Source of the DNA: Mesorhizobium sp. B2-3-12
GTDB taxonomy: Bacteria > Pseudomonadota > Alphaproteobacteria > Rhizobiales > Rhizobiaceae
DNA length: 64,000 nucleotides
Assembly (NCBI RefSeq): GCF_006442205.1
Contig: NZ_VFVR01000007.1
Coordinates: forward strand, 186,001 to 250,000
Direction: 5' to 3'
Below are positions 7,896 to 17,296 of the stretch, in pieces. Made by a program: the position numbers and the translations under genes. A model generated the notes under the pieces. The model saw nothing but the letters and a program-made list of their open reading frames with translations, did no database searches and was not told the origin of the DNA. Numbering within the stretch: position 1 is the first letter of the stretch; every line of letters begins with the position of its first letter.

Positions 7896-9551
7896 CTAGC
7901 GATGGCCGTATTGGCTGACGAGCTCGGGATCGCGGACGAGGCCATCGAGCCACGTCGGATCGAGCTTCGGCACGGAGGAGAACAGAAGCTTGGAATAGGG
8001 GTGGGTGGGCGCCTGCAACTTGTCGGGCGTGATCTGCTCCACCCGCTGCCCATTATACATGACCATGATTTCGTCGCAGATCGCTTCGACGACGGAGAGG
8101 TCGTGGCTGATGAAAATATAGGAAAGGCCCAACTCGCGCTGCAACTCCTTGAGCAGTTCGATCACGGCGGCCGCGACCACCGTGTCGAGCGCCGAGGTGA
8201 TTTCGTCGCAGATGATGAGCTTGGGGTCGGCCGCCAGAGCGCGCGCGAAGTTCACGCGTTGCTTCTGGCCGCCCGAGAGCTCCGACGGACGGCGATAGCG
8301 CAGGCCCCTCGGCAGGCGAACCATGTCGAGCAGTTCGTCGACGCGCTTCGAGCGCGCCTGTCTGTCGAGCCCGTGATAGAAGGCCAGCGGGCGGGAGATG
8401 ATGTCCTCCACCGGCTTGGCTGGATTGAGCGCGGTGTCGGCATACTGGAACACGATCTGCATCTCGCGCAGCTGGTCCTGGCTGCGTTTCCCCGCAGTGC
8501 GCTCCAATTCCTTGCCGTCGAAGACGATGTCGCCGGCCGCCGCCGGATGGATGCCGGCGATGACGCGCGCCAGCGTCGATTTTCCGCAGCCGGATTCGCC
8601 GATGACGCCGAGATTGCGTCCCTTCTCGACGACTAGGGTGACGGAATCGACAGCGCGGATAATCGGCAGTCCGTCACCCCGCACCGCGCCGTAGCCGGCG
8701 GTCACATTGTCGATACGCAGCAGCTCTTTCGTCCCGGCATCCGCGTCCGCATGCGCTTGCCGCGGTTTCGGCTCGAAGGCAGCCAGCAGTTCGCGCGTAT
8801 AGGGGTGCTGGGCAGCCGAAAGTATCTGAGCCGTGGTGCCTGTCTCCTGCACTTCGCCGCCCTTCAGCACGACGATGTGGTCGGCGATCTGGGCGACGAC
8901 GGCGAGGTCGTGGGAAACGTAGACCCCCGCTATTCCGTCCGCCCGCATGACCGACTTGAATGCCTTCAGCACGTCGATCTGCGTCGTAACGTCGAGTGCC
9001 GTCGTCGGCTCGTCGAAGATCATCAGCTTGGGATCGCCGATGAGCGCCATGGCCGCCGACAGCCGCTGCAATTGCCCGCCCGAAACCTGGTGCGGGTAGC
9101 GCGCGCCGATCCCTTCCGGATCCGGCAACGACAAGGCCCGGAACAGCTCGACCGCGCGCTTGCGCGCCTGCTCGGGCGACATCAGCCCGTGGATGCGCGT
9201 AACCTCGATCACCTGCTCCATGATGGTGGACGAGGGGTTGAAGGAGGCGGCGGCACTTTGCGGAACATAGGCAATGTCGGTGCCGCGCAACCTGGCGCGC
9301 TGCTTTTCGGAAAGTGCCGCCATGTTCTTGCCGTTGACATTGATTTCGCCGCCGGTAATCCGGCAGCCAGGCCGCGCATAGCCCATCAGCGAGAGCGCGA
9401 TCGTCGTCTTGCCGGAACCGCTCTCACCGATCAGGGCGACGATCTCGCCATCGGCGATGTCGAGGCTGACGCCCTTGATGATTTCGACGACACGACCGGC
9501 GTCGGTCGTCGCCTCGATCCTTAGGTTCCTGACCTCGACGAGATTGGTCAT
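7896..9551 (-). CDS. Dipeptide/oligopeptide ABC transporter, fused double ATPase
   Basis: A 551-residue protein containing two complete ABC ATPase domains in tandem, equivalent to DppD plus DppF. The first Walker A is GESGSGKTT at residues 42-50 and the second GESGCGKST at 318-326; both halves have an SGGQ signature and a Walker B DE pair. It energises import by the two permeases encoded immediately upstream (stop/start overlap of 4 bp at 9548-9551). The fused form is common in Rhizobiales peptide/nickel-type transporters. The cargo is likely a small peptide, amine or amino acid derivative handled by the surrounding catabolic genes. Confidence 0.93.
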   Translation of the reverse strand: MTNLVEVRNLRIEATTDAGRVVEIIKGVSLDIADGEIVALIGESGSGKTTIALSLMGYARPGCRITGGEINVNGKNMAALSEKQRARLRGTDIAYVPQSAAASFNPSSTIMEQVIEVTRIHGLMSPEQARKRAVELFRALSLPDPEGIGARYPHQVSGGQLQRLSAAMALIGDPKLMIFDEPTTALDVTTQIDVLKAFKSVMRADGIAGVYVSHDLAVVAQIADHIVVLKGGEVQETGTTAQILSAAQHPYTRELLAAFEPKPRQAHADADAGTKELLRIDNVTAGYGAVRGDGLPIIRAVDSVTLVVEKGRNLGVIGESGCGKSTLARVIAGIHPAAAGDIVFDGKELERTAGKRSQDQLREMQIVFQYADTALNPAKPVEDIISRPLAFYHGLDRQARSKRVDELLDMVRLPRGLRYRRPSELSGGQKQRVNFARALAADPKLIICDEITSALDTVVAAAVIELLKELQRELGLSYIFISHDLSVVEAICDEIMVMYNGQRVEQITPDKLQAPTHPYSKLLFSSVPKLDPTWLDGLVRDPELVSQYGHR

Positions 9552-10399
9552 GCGTCCCTGTCCCTGATCTTCTGCGGCAGGTTGTCGATCAGCAGGTTGA
9601 CGCTGATGGTGAGGCTGGCGATCGCCAGCGACGGAATGATGACCGCGGGCGCCGCGAAGGGCAGGCCGCCGATGTTCTCGCGCACCAGCGCGCCCCAGTC
9701 GGCGAGCGGCGGCTGCAGGCCGAGCCCGAGGAAGGACAGGCCTGAGAGCAAGAGCACGATGAAGACGAAGCGCAGGCCGAAGTCGGCCAGAACCGGGCGC
9801 ATGATATTGGGTAGGATCTCGGACCCGATGAGATAGGCGGTGCTTTCGCCGCGGACGCGAGCGACGGTCATGAAGTCCATGCTGTTGATGTTGACCGCGA
9901 GCGCCCGCGCGAAACGGTAGGCGCCGGGAATATAGATGACGGCGAGCGTCAAGATCAGCGCCGGGATCGACGAGCCGACAGCGGCGACGACCACAAGGCC
10001 GAACAGCTTGCTGGGGATGGAGTTCATGGCATCGAGGAAGCGGCTAAGGCAGCTGTCGAGCCAGCCGCGGGTGACGGCAGCGATCATCCCCAGCACGACG
10101 CCCGAGAAGCAGGCGATGGCGACGGCTGCGAGCGATATGCCGACGGTGTAGCGCGCGCCCATCAGCACCCGCGAGAGCATGTCGCGGCCCAGATAGTCCG
10201 AGCCGAGCCATAGGCCCTGACGCATCGGGCCGAAATAATCGTCGTCGACGATATCGCCGATCGAATGGGGAATGATGTAAGGCGCGAAGATGGCGATCAG
10301 CGTCCACGCCAGGATGACCAGCGCGGCCACGACGCCCACGAGATTGTAGCTGTGGCCAAGGAATGACCGTCGGGAAGCTGCCACGCGCGCCATCGTCAC
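9548..10399 (-). CDS. ABC transporter permease, DppC-like
   Basis: A 283-residue inner-membrane permease of the DppC/OppC class. The N-terminal transmembrane helix (residues ~18-38) is followed by a periplasmic segment with the conserved GTDYLGRD-type block (here GSDYLGRDMLSR). Five further membrane helices follow, with the EAA-like cytoplasmic loop near ARVRGES. GTG 10399 has GAGG five bases upstream and overlaps the preceding stop (GTGA); ATG 10393 is the alternative. It pairs with the DppB-like permease upstream and uses the fused ATPase downstream. Confidence 0.92.
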   Translation of the reverse strand: MTMARVAASRRSFLGHSYNLVGVVAALVILAWTLIAIFAPYIIPHSIGDIVDDDYFGPMRQGLWLGSDYLGRDMLSRVLMGARYTVGISLAAVAIACFSGVVLGMIAAVTRGWLDSCLSRFLDAMNSIPSKLFGLVVVAAVGSSIPALILTLAVIYIPGAYRFARALAVNINSMDFMTVARVRGESTAYLIGSEILPNIMRPVLADFGLRFVFIVLLLSGLSFLGLGLQPPLADWGALVRENIGGLPFAAPAVIIPSLAIASLTISVNLLIDNLPQKIRDRDA

Positions 10400-11346
10400 C
10401 TGAGCCTCGGGTTGGACATGATGGCGATGATGTCGGCGACGGTGATGAGCAAGAGATAGCCAAGGCAGAAGATCATCGCGCAGCTCTGGATCAGCGGCAG
10501 GTCGCGGGTCGCGACGGCATCGACCATCAGCTTGGCGATGCCGGGATAGTTGAAGATCGTCTCCACGATGATGACGCCGCCGACCAGATAGGACAGCGAC
10601 AGCGCAACCGCGTTGACGATTGGCCCGAGCGCATTGGGGAGTGCGTGCTTGAGCACCATGCGGCCGCGTGAGGCGCCTTTGAGAAGCGCCATCTCGACAT
10701 AAGGCGTGGAGAGCGTTTCGATCACCGCGGCGCGGGTCATGCGGATCATCTGGGCGGAGATGACGAAGGTGAGCGTGATCACCGGCATTGCATAGATGCG
10801 CACGAGGTCGGTCAGCGTATGCGCCTCATTGACCGAGGAAAGCGCTGGCAGCCATTTGAGATAAACGGCGAAAAGCAGGACCGCCAGCGTGGCGACCATG
10901 AATTCCGGCACCGAGATGACGCCGATCGAAAGAATGGTGACGGTGCGGTCGTAGAGCGAGCCGCGCAGCATGGCGGCGGTGATGCCCAGCGTCAGCGCCA
11001 GGGGGACCGAGAGCAGCGTGGTGATGCCGGCGAGCTCCATGGTGTTGATGAAGCGCCCGCCGATCAGTGCCGCGACCGGCATCTCATTGGCATAGGAGGT
11101 GCCGAGATCGCCGTGGAGCAGGCCGAGAAGCCAGCGCAGGAAGCGCAGGATTGCCGGATCGTTGAGATGCATGGCCTGCCGCAGGCCGGCGACGGCTTCG
11201 GGTGTCGCCGCCTGGCCGAGCAGGATCGACGCGGTGTCGCCGGGCAGCATGCTGGTGGCGAAAAAAACGGCGAACAGGACGATCAGAAGCGTGATGACCG
11301 CGATTGCCAGCCGCTTCAACACGAGGTTTAGAACCCCAGACGTCAT
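10396..11346 (-). CDS. ABC transporter permease, DppB-like
   Basis: A 316-residue DppB/OppB-class permease with the usual N-terminal helix ending in the ...MLPGDTA block, about six membrane helices and the conserved cytoplasmic loop ending ALLKGASRGR. ATG 11346 is selected because GGAG lies eight bases upstream; a frame extension to 11376 lacks such a signal. It is the first permease gene after the binding protein, separated from it by an 86-bp gap that contains a strong stem-loop. Confidence 0.92.
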   Translation of the reverse strand: MTSGVLNLVLKRLAIAVITLLIVLFAVFFATSMLPGDTASILLGQAATPEAVAGLRQAMHLNDPAILRFLRWLLGLLHGDLGTSYANEMPVAALIGGRFINTMELAGITTLLSVPLALTLGITAAMLRGSLYDRTVTILSIGVISVPEFMVATLAVLLFAVYLKWLPALSSVNEAHTLTDLVRIYAMPVITLTFVISAQMIRMTRAAVIETLSTPYVEMALLKGASRGRMVLKHALPNALGPIVNAVALSLSYLVGGVIIVETIFNYPGIAKLMVDAVATRDLPLIQSCAMIFCLGYLLLITVADIIAIMSNPRLR

Positions 11347-11394
11347 GGAAGCGCTCCTGCGGTTGCGTTCGGCCAAGCCATGTTGCGCAATAAG

Positions 11395-11424
11395 TGCCAG
11401 GGACCGGCTGTCCGGTCCCTGGCA
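11395..11424 (-). terminator. Intercistronic stem-loop between binding-protein and permease genes
   Basis: A perfect 13-bp inverted repeat, TGCCAGGGACCGG (11395-11407) with CCGGTCCCTGGCA (11412-11424) and a 4-nt loop. It lies just after the substrate-binding protein stop (11433) and before the DppB-like start (11346). There is no T-run behind it in the direction of transcription, so it is better read as an attenuator or 3'-end mRNA-stabilising hairpin that lets the binding protein be made in excess. Confidence 0.7.
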
Positions 11425-11432
11425 GGCGCCTC

Positions 11433-13043
11433 TCAGGCTTCGAGCCAGAGATATTCCGCCATTGCGTAGCCCATCATGCCACCGAGCGGGTTCGCCTCCA
11501 AACCCTTCACCTTGCTGGAGAGGGCATCGACGTTGGAAATGTAGGCTGGGATGATGGTGCCGGCCTCCTCGGAGACCATGGTCTGCATCTGGCCGTAGAT
11601 TTCCTTGCGCTTGGCCTGGTCGAGCGAGCCGCGCGCCTCGATCATCAGCTTGTCGAACTTCTCCGACTTGTACTGGCTTTCGTTCCAGGGCGCGTTGGAG
11701 GCGTAGAGCAGCGAGAACAGGATGTCCGGCGTCGGGCGTGGATTGATGTTGCCGAAATGGACCGGCGCCTTGAGCCAGTAATTGTCCCAGTAGCCGTCGG
11801 ACGGGACGCGCTGGACATCGAGCTTCATGCCGATATCGGCACCGGCGGCTTGGATGATCACCGCCATGTCGATCGACGAGGTCGCGGCATCGGAGGCGAC
11901 CACGGGGATGGACTGACCGAGCAGGCCCGACTTCTGGAAGTGGAATTTGGCCTTGTCCGGGTCGAAGCCCTTCGGCTTGAGGTCGGCATTGTGGAAGATG
12001 TTCGCCGGTGAGACGGGCTGGTCGTTGCCGACTTCGCCAAGGCCGCGCAATGCCGATTTGACGATCTGCTCGCGGTTGACGAGGTATTTCATGCCGGTCA
12101 CGAAGTCGGCCTTGTTGCCGGGATCCATGTCGAGCCGAATGTTGAGGTCGGTGTAGTTGCCCGAGGTCGTCTTCGACAATTCGAAGCCCTGCTGGCCGCC
12201 GATGAGCTTCATCGCGCGCGGATTGATCGAGGCGGCGAAGTTGATATCCCCGGAAAGCAGGGCGTTCACGCGGGCGCTGTCATCGCTGATGGCGATGAAT
12301 TCGAACGAGTCGAGGTAGGGCTTGCCGGATTTCCAGTAGTTCTTGTTCTTGGTGACGACCGACCGCACGCCTGGTTCGAACGTTTGCAGCACAAAGGCGC
12401 CGGTGCCGTTGCCTTTGGAGAAGTCGGTGGTGCCATCGGCGATGATCATGAAGTGATGCAGCGCCAGGATGGTCGGAAGGTCGGCATTCGGATCGGCGAG
12501 CGTGATTTCGACCGTGGACTTGTCGACGGCCTTGAAACCGGTCATCTGCGCGGCGATCTTGGCGACCTTGGAACCGATCGCCGGATCGAGATGGCGCTTC
12601 ATCGAGAAGACGACGTCGTCGGCGGTGAGGGCCTTGCCGTCGTGGAAGGTGACGCCCTTACGCAGCTTCACCGTCCAGGTCTTGGCGTCCTTGCTGTCGA
12701 AGCTTTCGGCCAACTCCATCTGCGTGACGCCATCCTTGTCGAGGAAAGTCAGGCGGTTGTAGAGCGAGCAGCAGCGGACATAGTCGGTCGACAGCGACGC
12801 CTTTGCCGGATCGAGCGTGTCGGCGGTCGAGGACGACCAGCCGGCGGCCTTGAAGCTGCCGCCGGAAACCGGCGTGGCGGCGACGGCATTAGTGGCGCGG
12901 CCAAGCACCATGCTGCCCGCGGCAACCGCGGCGCCGCCGGCCAACAGCATCTTGAGGAGTTCGCGGCGGCTCGCGCCCCGCCGAATGGCATTTTCGACCA
13001 TGGCATCGTCTGCGCTGGTCCAGTTCGTGATCTTGTCGGTCAT
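11433..13043 (-). CDS. Dipeptide-type ABC transporter substrate-binding protein
   Basis: A 536-residue family 5 extracellular solute-binding protein (DppA/OppA class). A cytoplasmic leader of ~25 residues precedes a Tat-type motif (S-R26-R27-ELLK) and a hydrophobic stretch, followed by the mature periplasmic protein. The family signature region is seen in WTVKLRKGVTFHDGKALTADD. It captures the substrate in the periplasm for the DppB/DppC-like channel encoded downstream. A strong stem-loop follows its stop. It lies 63 bp after a HAD-family gene and may be part of a longer operon that starts at the GNAT gene (16292). Confidence 0.93.
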   Translation of the reverse strand: MTDKITNWTSADDAMVENAIRRGASRRELLKMLLAGGAAVAAGSMVLGRATNAVAATPVSGGSFKAAGWSSSTADTLDPAKASLSTDYVRCCSLYNRLTFLDKDGVTQMELAESFDSKDAKTWTVKLRKGVTFHDGKALTADDVVFSMKRHLDPAIGSKVAKIAAQMTGFKAVDKSTVEITLADPNADLPTILALHHFMIIADGTTDFSKGNGTGAFVLQTFEPGVRSVVTKNKNYWKSGKPYLDSFEFIAISDDSARVNALLSGDINFAASINPRAMKLIGGQQGFELSKTTSGNYTDLNIRLDMDPGNKADFVTGMKYLVNREQIVKSALRGLGEVGNDQPVSPANIFHNADLKPKGFDPDKAKFHFQKSGLLGQSIPVVASDAATSSIDMAVIIQAAGADIGMKLDVQRVPSDGYWDNYWLKAPVHFGNINPRPTPDILFSLLYASNAPWNESQYKSEKFDKLMIEARGSLDQAKRKEIYGQMQTMVSEEAGTIIPAYISNVDALSSKVKGLEANPLGGMMGYAMAEYLWLEA

Positions 13044-13106
13044 ATCATTCCCCTTTCTGTTTGTTTTCCGGCTTGCTCGTCTTGACGCGGCTTTCCGGGC
13101 TTGGGC

Positions 13107-13829
13107 TCAGGTTCGTTGCTTCAGGCTTTCCCGTACGGCCGACGCCAACGCGGCCATTGAGGTGAAGTGGTAGTCCGGCACGGTGAAGCGCTCGGGCTCG
13201 ATCGTGCCGCCATAGCCCTTCTGGGCATGCCGGCGCTCGATCCAGCAGTTGGTCAAGCCAAGCGCCCGGGATATGCCGATATCGTGATACTGGCTTTGCG
13301 CGACGTGCAGGATGTCATCCTTGCTGTCGCCCCTTGAGGCGACGAAATCGAAGACCTTCTGGAAAAAGGCCGGGTCCGGTTTTTCCATGCCGGTATCGTC
13401 GGCCGTGAAGGTGGCGAAGAAGGGCGATCCGAGTTGCTTCTCGAAATGATCGAGCGCCCAGCGCCGGGCATTGGTCATGGCGATCAGCCTGTGCGATTTC
13501 GCAAGCTCGGCCAATGCCGCCGCGCTGTCAGGAAAGCCTTGCCAGACGCTGGCGGAGTCCCGCAGGCGGATGCCGTATTTCTCCTCGGCCGGCAGGCCGA
13601 GCCGTGGCGCGATGACCATGTAGACACGTAGGAGATCGTCGGGAAACAGGCTCGCATCGGGCATGTAGCGGGCCTGCCGGTAAAGGCTCAGCGCTTCCTC
13701 ACCATCGAGCGAAACGCCGGCCTCGGCGGCGATTCCGGCCAGGCAGGTCGTTATCCCGCCTTCGAAGTCGATCAGCGTGCCGACGACATCGAAGGTCATG
13801 TATTTGAATTCGCTAAAGCCCCTGGCCAA
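13107..13829 (-). CDS. HAD superfamily hydrolase, haloacid dehalogenase type II-like (copy 1)
   Basis: A 240-residue HAD hydrolase. The nucleophile motif is FDVVGT with Asp14; motif II is the T in MTNA, motif III the Lys in EKPDP, and motif IV the Asp in QYHD. TTG 13829 is used because AGGAG lies eight bases upstream and the alternative ATG 13799 would place the nucleophile only four residues from the N-terminus. The S-x-N-x-x-D motif of true L-2-haloacid dehalogenases is not preserved, so dehalogenase activity is doubtful and a phosphatase or other hydrolase role is possible. A second HAD gene lies at 16612. Confidence 0.85.
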   Translation of the reverse strand: MARGFSEFKYMTFDVVGTLIDFEGGITTCLAGIAAEAGVSLDGEEALSLYRQARYMPDASLFPDDLLRVYMVIAPRLGLPAEEKYGIRLRDSASVWQGFPDSAAALAELAKSHRLIAMTNARRWALDHFEKQLGSPFFATFTADDTGMEKPDPAFFQKVFDFVASRGDSKDDILHVAQSQYHDIGISRALGLTNCWIERRHAQKGYGGTIEPERFTVPDYHFTSMAALASAVRESLKQRT

Positions 13830-14035
13830 GACTGGGTCTCCTCTGCGTACGGCCGAATTGCATGTGTTGAACAGAACAAAATTCCGTGCTGTCCGGGGCG
13901 TCGGCCTTTTTCGAAGGCCCGGAAATCCAAGCTTTCTGGCCTTGTCTTATAAGCAGTCTGGCACTTCCCCCGCGCTGGATTCGCCGAAAAGGCGCGAGGG
14001 GGCGGCACAAAATTGCGAAATCATCTACCCCGGCG

Positions 14036-15439
14036 CTATTTCAAAACACGGGGTATTGGTCTGCCGTCATGCCAGGGCCTGGCGATGTCGGGATCGTCCA
14101 GTGTCTGGTCGAGCGTCCGGCGCGTGCGCTCGATGATCGCATCGATGTCGCCGTCGGTGCAGCAGAGCGGCGGTGCATAGCCGATAACCCCATGCGCAAA
14201 GGCACGGATGATCAGGCCATTGTCCCATGCCCTGTCGAAGACGCGCCGCGCCGGCATGGCCGACGCCGGAAGCGGTGTCTTCTTCTGCTTGTCGACCACC
14301 AGTTCGATCGCGGCAAGCATGCCGCGGCCGCGCACATCGCCGACGAGCGGGTGGTCCCTCAGGCTCTCCAAGCCCGCCATCAGGCGAGCGCCGGCCTTGA
14401 TGCCATTCTCCAGAAGGCCGTCTTCATAGAGCTTCAACACTTCGAGCGCGACGGCGGCGCTGACGGGATGAGCGGAATAGGTGTAGCCGTGACCGACCGC
14501 CGAGGAGCCGGCGCCATCGGCGATGACGTCGTAGACATGATCGGCCATGAACACGGCGCCCATGGGAACATAGCCCGAGGTCAGCCCCTTCGCGGTCGTC
14601 ATGAAATCGGGAACGATGTCCTCATCGGCACAGGCGAACAAGGGTCCCGTGCGGCCGAAGCCGGTGATCACCTCGTCGGCGATGAACAGGATGCCGTACT
14701 CCCGGCAGAGCTCGCGCATCGCCTTGATCCAGCCTTTCGGTGGAACAATGACGCCGCCTGAGCCCTGGATCGGCTCGGCATAGAAGGCAGCGACCCGCTC
14801 CGGCCCGATCTCCTCGATCTTGGCCTTCAGCGCGGCGAGTGATGCGGCGATGATCGCGTTCCCGTCCTCGCCCACCGGGTTGCGATAGGGATAGGGGGAG
14901 GGGATCTTGTGCTGCCATTCGAAGGGAATGCCGAAACCGGCGTGAAAGGCGGGCAGGGCGGTCAGGCCCGCGCCGACCACCGACGAGCCGTGATAGCCCT
15001 GCTCGATGGAAATGAACTGGTCGCGCTTTGGCTCGCCCCTGGCATTCCAGTAGTAGCGGACGAAACGGATCGTGCTATCGACCGCGTCCGACCCGCCAAG
15101 TGTGAAGAAGACGTGATTGAGATCTCCGGGCGCGCGCTCGGCCAGTTCCGAAGCGAGCCGGATGGCCGGCTCAGAGCCGAGGTCGAAATAGGCGGTGGCG
15201 TAGGGAAGCTCGCGCATCTGCCGGGCAGCCGCCTCGACGATGCTGTCGTGGCCGTAGCCGGCATTGACGCACCACAGTCCCGCGAAACCGTCGAGAAGTT
15301 GCCGGCCGGACGCATCGGTCACGGTCGCCCCCTTCGCCGATTTCAAGACGCGCACGCCTTGCGCCTCATGACCACGGTATGAAGAGACCGGGTGGATGAG
15401 ATGGGCGCGGTCGAGTTCGATCAGGGAATTGGCGAGCAT
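14036..15439 (-). CDS. Class III pyridoxal-phosphate aminotransferase
   Basis: A 467-residue omega-amino acid:pyruvate-type aminotransferase. The PLP-binding Lys is K284 in TTAKGLTSGYVP, preceded by the ADEVITGFGRTG block with the conserved Asp. ATG 15439 has GGAGG about seven bases upstream; frame continues upstream but overlaps the GNAT gene. Related enzymes move the terminal amino group of putrescine, beta-alanine, GABA or taurine to pyruvate, producing aldehydes that fit the two aldehyde dehydrogenases nearby. It follows the GNAT gene by 13 bp. Confidence 0.92.
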   Translation of the reverse strand: MLANSLIELDRAHLIHPVSSYRGHEAQGVRVLKSAKGATVTDASGRQLLDGFAGLWCVNAGYGHDSIVEAAARQMRELPYATAYFDLGSEPAIRLASELAERAPGDLNHVFFTLGGSDAVDSTIRFVRYYWNARGEPKRDQFISIEQGYHGSSVVGAGLTALPAFHAGFGIPFEWQHKIPSPYPYRNPVGEDGNAIIAASLAALKAKIEEIGPERVAAFYAEPIQGSGGVIVPPKGWIKAMRELCREYGILFIADEVITGFGRTGPLFACADEDIVPDFMTTAKGLTSGYVPMGAVFMADHVYDVIADGAGSSAVGHGYTYSAHPVSAAVALEVLKLYEDGLLENGIKAGARLMAGLESLRDHPLVGDVRGRGMLAAIELVVDKQKKTPLPASAMPARRVFDRAWDNGLIIRAFAHGVIGYAPPLCCTDGDIDAIIERTRRTLDQTLDDPDIARPWHDGRPIPRVLK

Positions 15440-15452
15440 TCTATCCTCCGGA

Positions 15453-16292
15453 CTAGCCCAGCGCCTGGTTGGCGAGGGCGTAAACTCTTGGCCATGCCTG
15501 TTCCATGTCCGTCTTGGGTGGACGGTCCATGGCCACGCCACCGCCGACATGGGCGAGGCCGATGTCCTCCAGCCAGCCGGCGATGCCGGTCCCGCTGCCG
15601 GTATCGACGCGCAGGAAGGCGCCGGGACGTGGCGCGGCAAAGAAGCCGATCAGGGCCTTAGCCTCGTCGGTGCTTCCCGCGATGACCGGACCGATCACCT
15701 CGCCCCGTCCGAACGGGCGGATGGCGGCATAGGCCTCGATGGCACCGTTGCGGCGGATGACGGCGAATTGGCCGCGCTCCGCCAGCGCATCGATGAGAGC
15801 TTCACGGTCGGCGCCGTAGGCGTCGCGGTCCAGCGCCTTGATTTCCGGGAGATCGGCGGTGTCCGCAACTTCCACGCCGTCGGGCGCACCAAGCTTGGCA
15901 ACGCTGCCCTGATGTTGCCGGATCGTACCGGACGGCACGAAGCCGAGCTTTTCATAGAGAGGAATGCCGTCCGCTGTCGCGACGAGCCGCAACGGACGGT
16001 CGCCGGCAAGGGCGAAGGCCTGATCCATCAGCCGGCGACCAAGCCCCTTGCCCCGCACAGTCCTGTCGACGATCACCATGTTGATCATGGCGCAATCCAT
16101 GCCATAGGGCGTTACCAGGATGGTTCCGGTGACGCGGCCCTGGTCGTCGAGCGCGACCGCACCGTTCGAGAGCTGCAGCGCCATCTGCCAGTCCTGCGGG
16201 CGATGCGGCCAATTCTCCTGGCGAGAAAGCGCTACGGCGCCCTCGATATGGTCCGGCCCGAAGGTCTGGAGTTCGATCTCGCCCTGCTGCAT
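15453..16292 (-). CDS. Two-domain GNAT acetyltransferase (copy 1)
   Basis: A 279-residue protein with an N-terminal GNAT fold (acetyl-CoA motif VRGKGLGRRLM near residues 80-90, then LYEKLGF) and a second, degenerate GNAT-like C-terminal domain (Acetyltransf_18 style) ending with YALANQALG. The paralogue at 25419 has the same two-domain arrangement and the same ending (ALASQTLG). It is the first gene of the minus-strand run with the aminotransferase. It may acetylate an amine or amino acid intermediate; the substrate is not known. Confidence 0.86.
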   Translation of the reverse strand: MQQGEIELQTFGPDHIEGAVALSRQENWPHRPQDWQMALQLSNGAVALDDQGRVTGTILVTPYGMDCAMINMVIVDRTVRGKGLGRRLMDQAFALAGDRPLRLVATADGIPLYEKLGFVPSGTIRQHQGSVAKLGAPDGVEVADTADLPEIKALDRDAYGADREALIDALAERGQFAVIRRNGAIEAYAAIRPFGRGEVIGPVIAGSTDEAKALIGFFAAPRPGAFLRVDTGSGTGIAGWLEDIGLAHVGGGVAMDRPPKTDMEQAWPRVYALANQALG

Positions 16293-16611
16293 GAGGCATC
16301 CTTCCGTTTAGTGCCCAAGTCTCGGCCATCGGCGCGCCGCAGATCATCTGAAGGCATCGGCTTCGGCGGTATCTTTCGCCGTAGCGCAAGTGGTGCACCG
16401 CATCTTGTGCTGGCACTGGCCGCGGCGGATGCGTTTCACGCCGATCGCGGCGCCGCGATCGGCACGCCAGATGCTACAGCGTGCCAAACCAGCGGGTGGA
16501 TACGGAACTTTCTGCTTTCGGGAGGGCGATTTCGGACAGGTGGTCGCCACCGGCGGCCCTATGATGAAATACATCCCAGCGCGGATGTGCTTCCACCGGA
16601 GATCGACGGAC
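16293..16611. other. Divergent intergenic region, 319 bp
   Basis: This stretch separates the minus-strand GNAT-aminotransferase run from the plus-strand HAD-oxidase pair and must hold both promoters. The reading frame of the HAD gene stays open through part of it, but without homology to the family's N-terminus. No clear operator was recognised. Confidence 0.5.
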
Positions 16612-17280
16612 ATGGCTTCCTTCAGGCCCAAATACATCACCTTCGACTGCTACGGCACGTTGACCTTTTTCCAGATGGCGGAAGCGGCGCGCGATCTCTA
16701 TGGCAGCCGGCTCGATGAGCCGCGCATGCAGGAGTTCATCAAGAATTTCGCGGCGTATCGGCTCGACGAGATCATGGGCGACTGGAAGCCCTATGCCGAT
16801 GTCGTCCACAATGCGCTCGAGCGCGCCTGCAAGCGCAACGGCGTTGCCTTCAGCGCCGACGATGCCAGAGTGATCTATGAGCGCGTCCCGACCTGGGGGC
16901 CGCACGCCGACGTTCCGGCCGGCCTGGCGAAGGTCGCCAAGGAAATTCCGTTGGTCATCCTGTCCAACGCCATGAACGCGCAGATCATGTCCAATGTCGA
17001 AAAGCTTGGTGCGCCGTTCCATGCCGTCTACACGGCTGAGGAGGCGCAGGCCTACAAGCCTCGTTTTCAAGCCTTCGAGTATATGTTCGACAGGCTGGGC
17101 TGCGGCCCCGAGGACGTTCTTCACTGCTCGTCCTCTTTCCGCTACGACCTGATGTCGGCACACGACCTCGGCATCAAGAACAAGGTCTGGGTCAATCGCG
17201 GCCACGAACCAGCCAACCCGTATTACGGCTATGTCGAAATATCGGACATTTCGGGTCTTGCAGGCGTGGTCGGTCTCTGA
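16612..17280 (+). CDS. HAD superfamily hydrolase, haloacid dehalogenase type II-like (copy 2)
   Basis: A 222-residue HAD hydrolase with nucleophile Asp12 in ITFDCYGTL, the Ser/Asn of ILSNA as motif II, a Lys in AYKPR as motif III and an Asp in FRYD as motif IV. ATG 16612 is chosen because it places the nucleophile at the family's usual position; upstream ATGs (16561, 16564) give an unconserved leader. It is followed by the PuuB-like oxidase 16 bp later, probably as one operon. As with copy 1, the S-x-N-x-x-D signature of true dehalogenases is altered (CSSSFRYD), so its chemistry is uncertain. Confidence 0.85.
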   Translation: MASFRPKYITFDCYGTLTFFQMAEAARDLYGSRLDEPRMQEFIKNFAAYRLDEIMGDWKPYADVVHNALERACKRNGVAFSADDARVIYERVPTWGPHADVPAGLAKVAKEIPLVILSNAMNAQIMSNVEKLGAPFHAVYTAEEAQAYKPRFQAFEYMFDRLGCGPEDVLHCSSSFRYDLMSAHDLGIKNKVWVNRGHEPANPYYGYVEISDISGLAGVVGL

Positions 17281-17296
17281 AACAGGCGGATTCCCG

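Noticed and set aside
7860..7900. GAGCGGCTC occurs twice between the convergent lrp-like gene and the ABC operon, suggesting a regulatory repeat or terminator.
   Set aside because: The repeat is only nine bases long, pairs imperfectly and has no T-run; chance is a sufficient explanation in GC-rich DNA.
13107..17280. Calling the two HAD genes true haloacid dehalogenases.
   Set aside because: The S-x-N-x-x-D region needed for L-2-haloacid dehalogenase activity is not conserved; only the general HAD core is supported.
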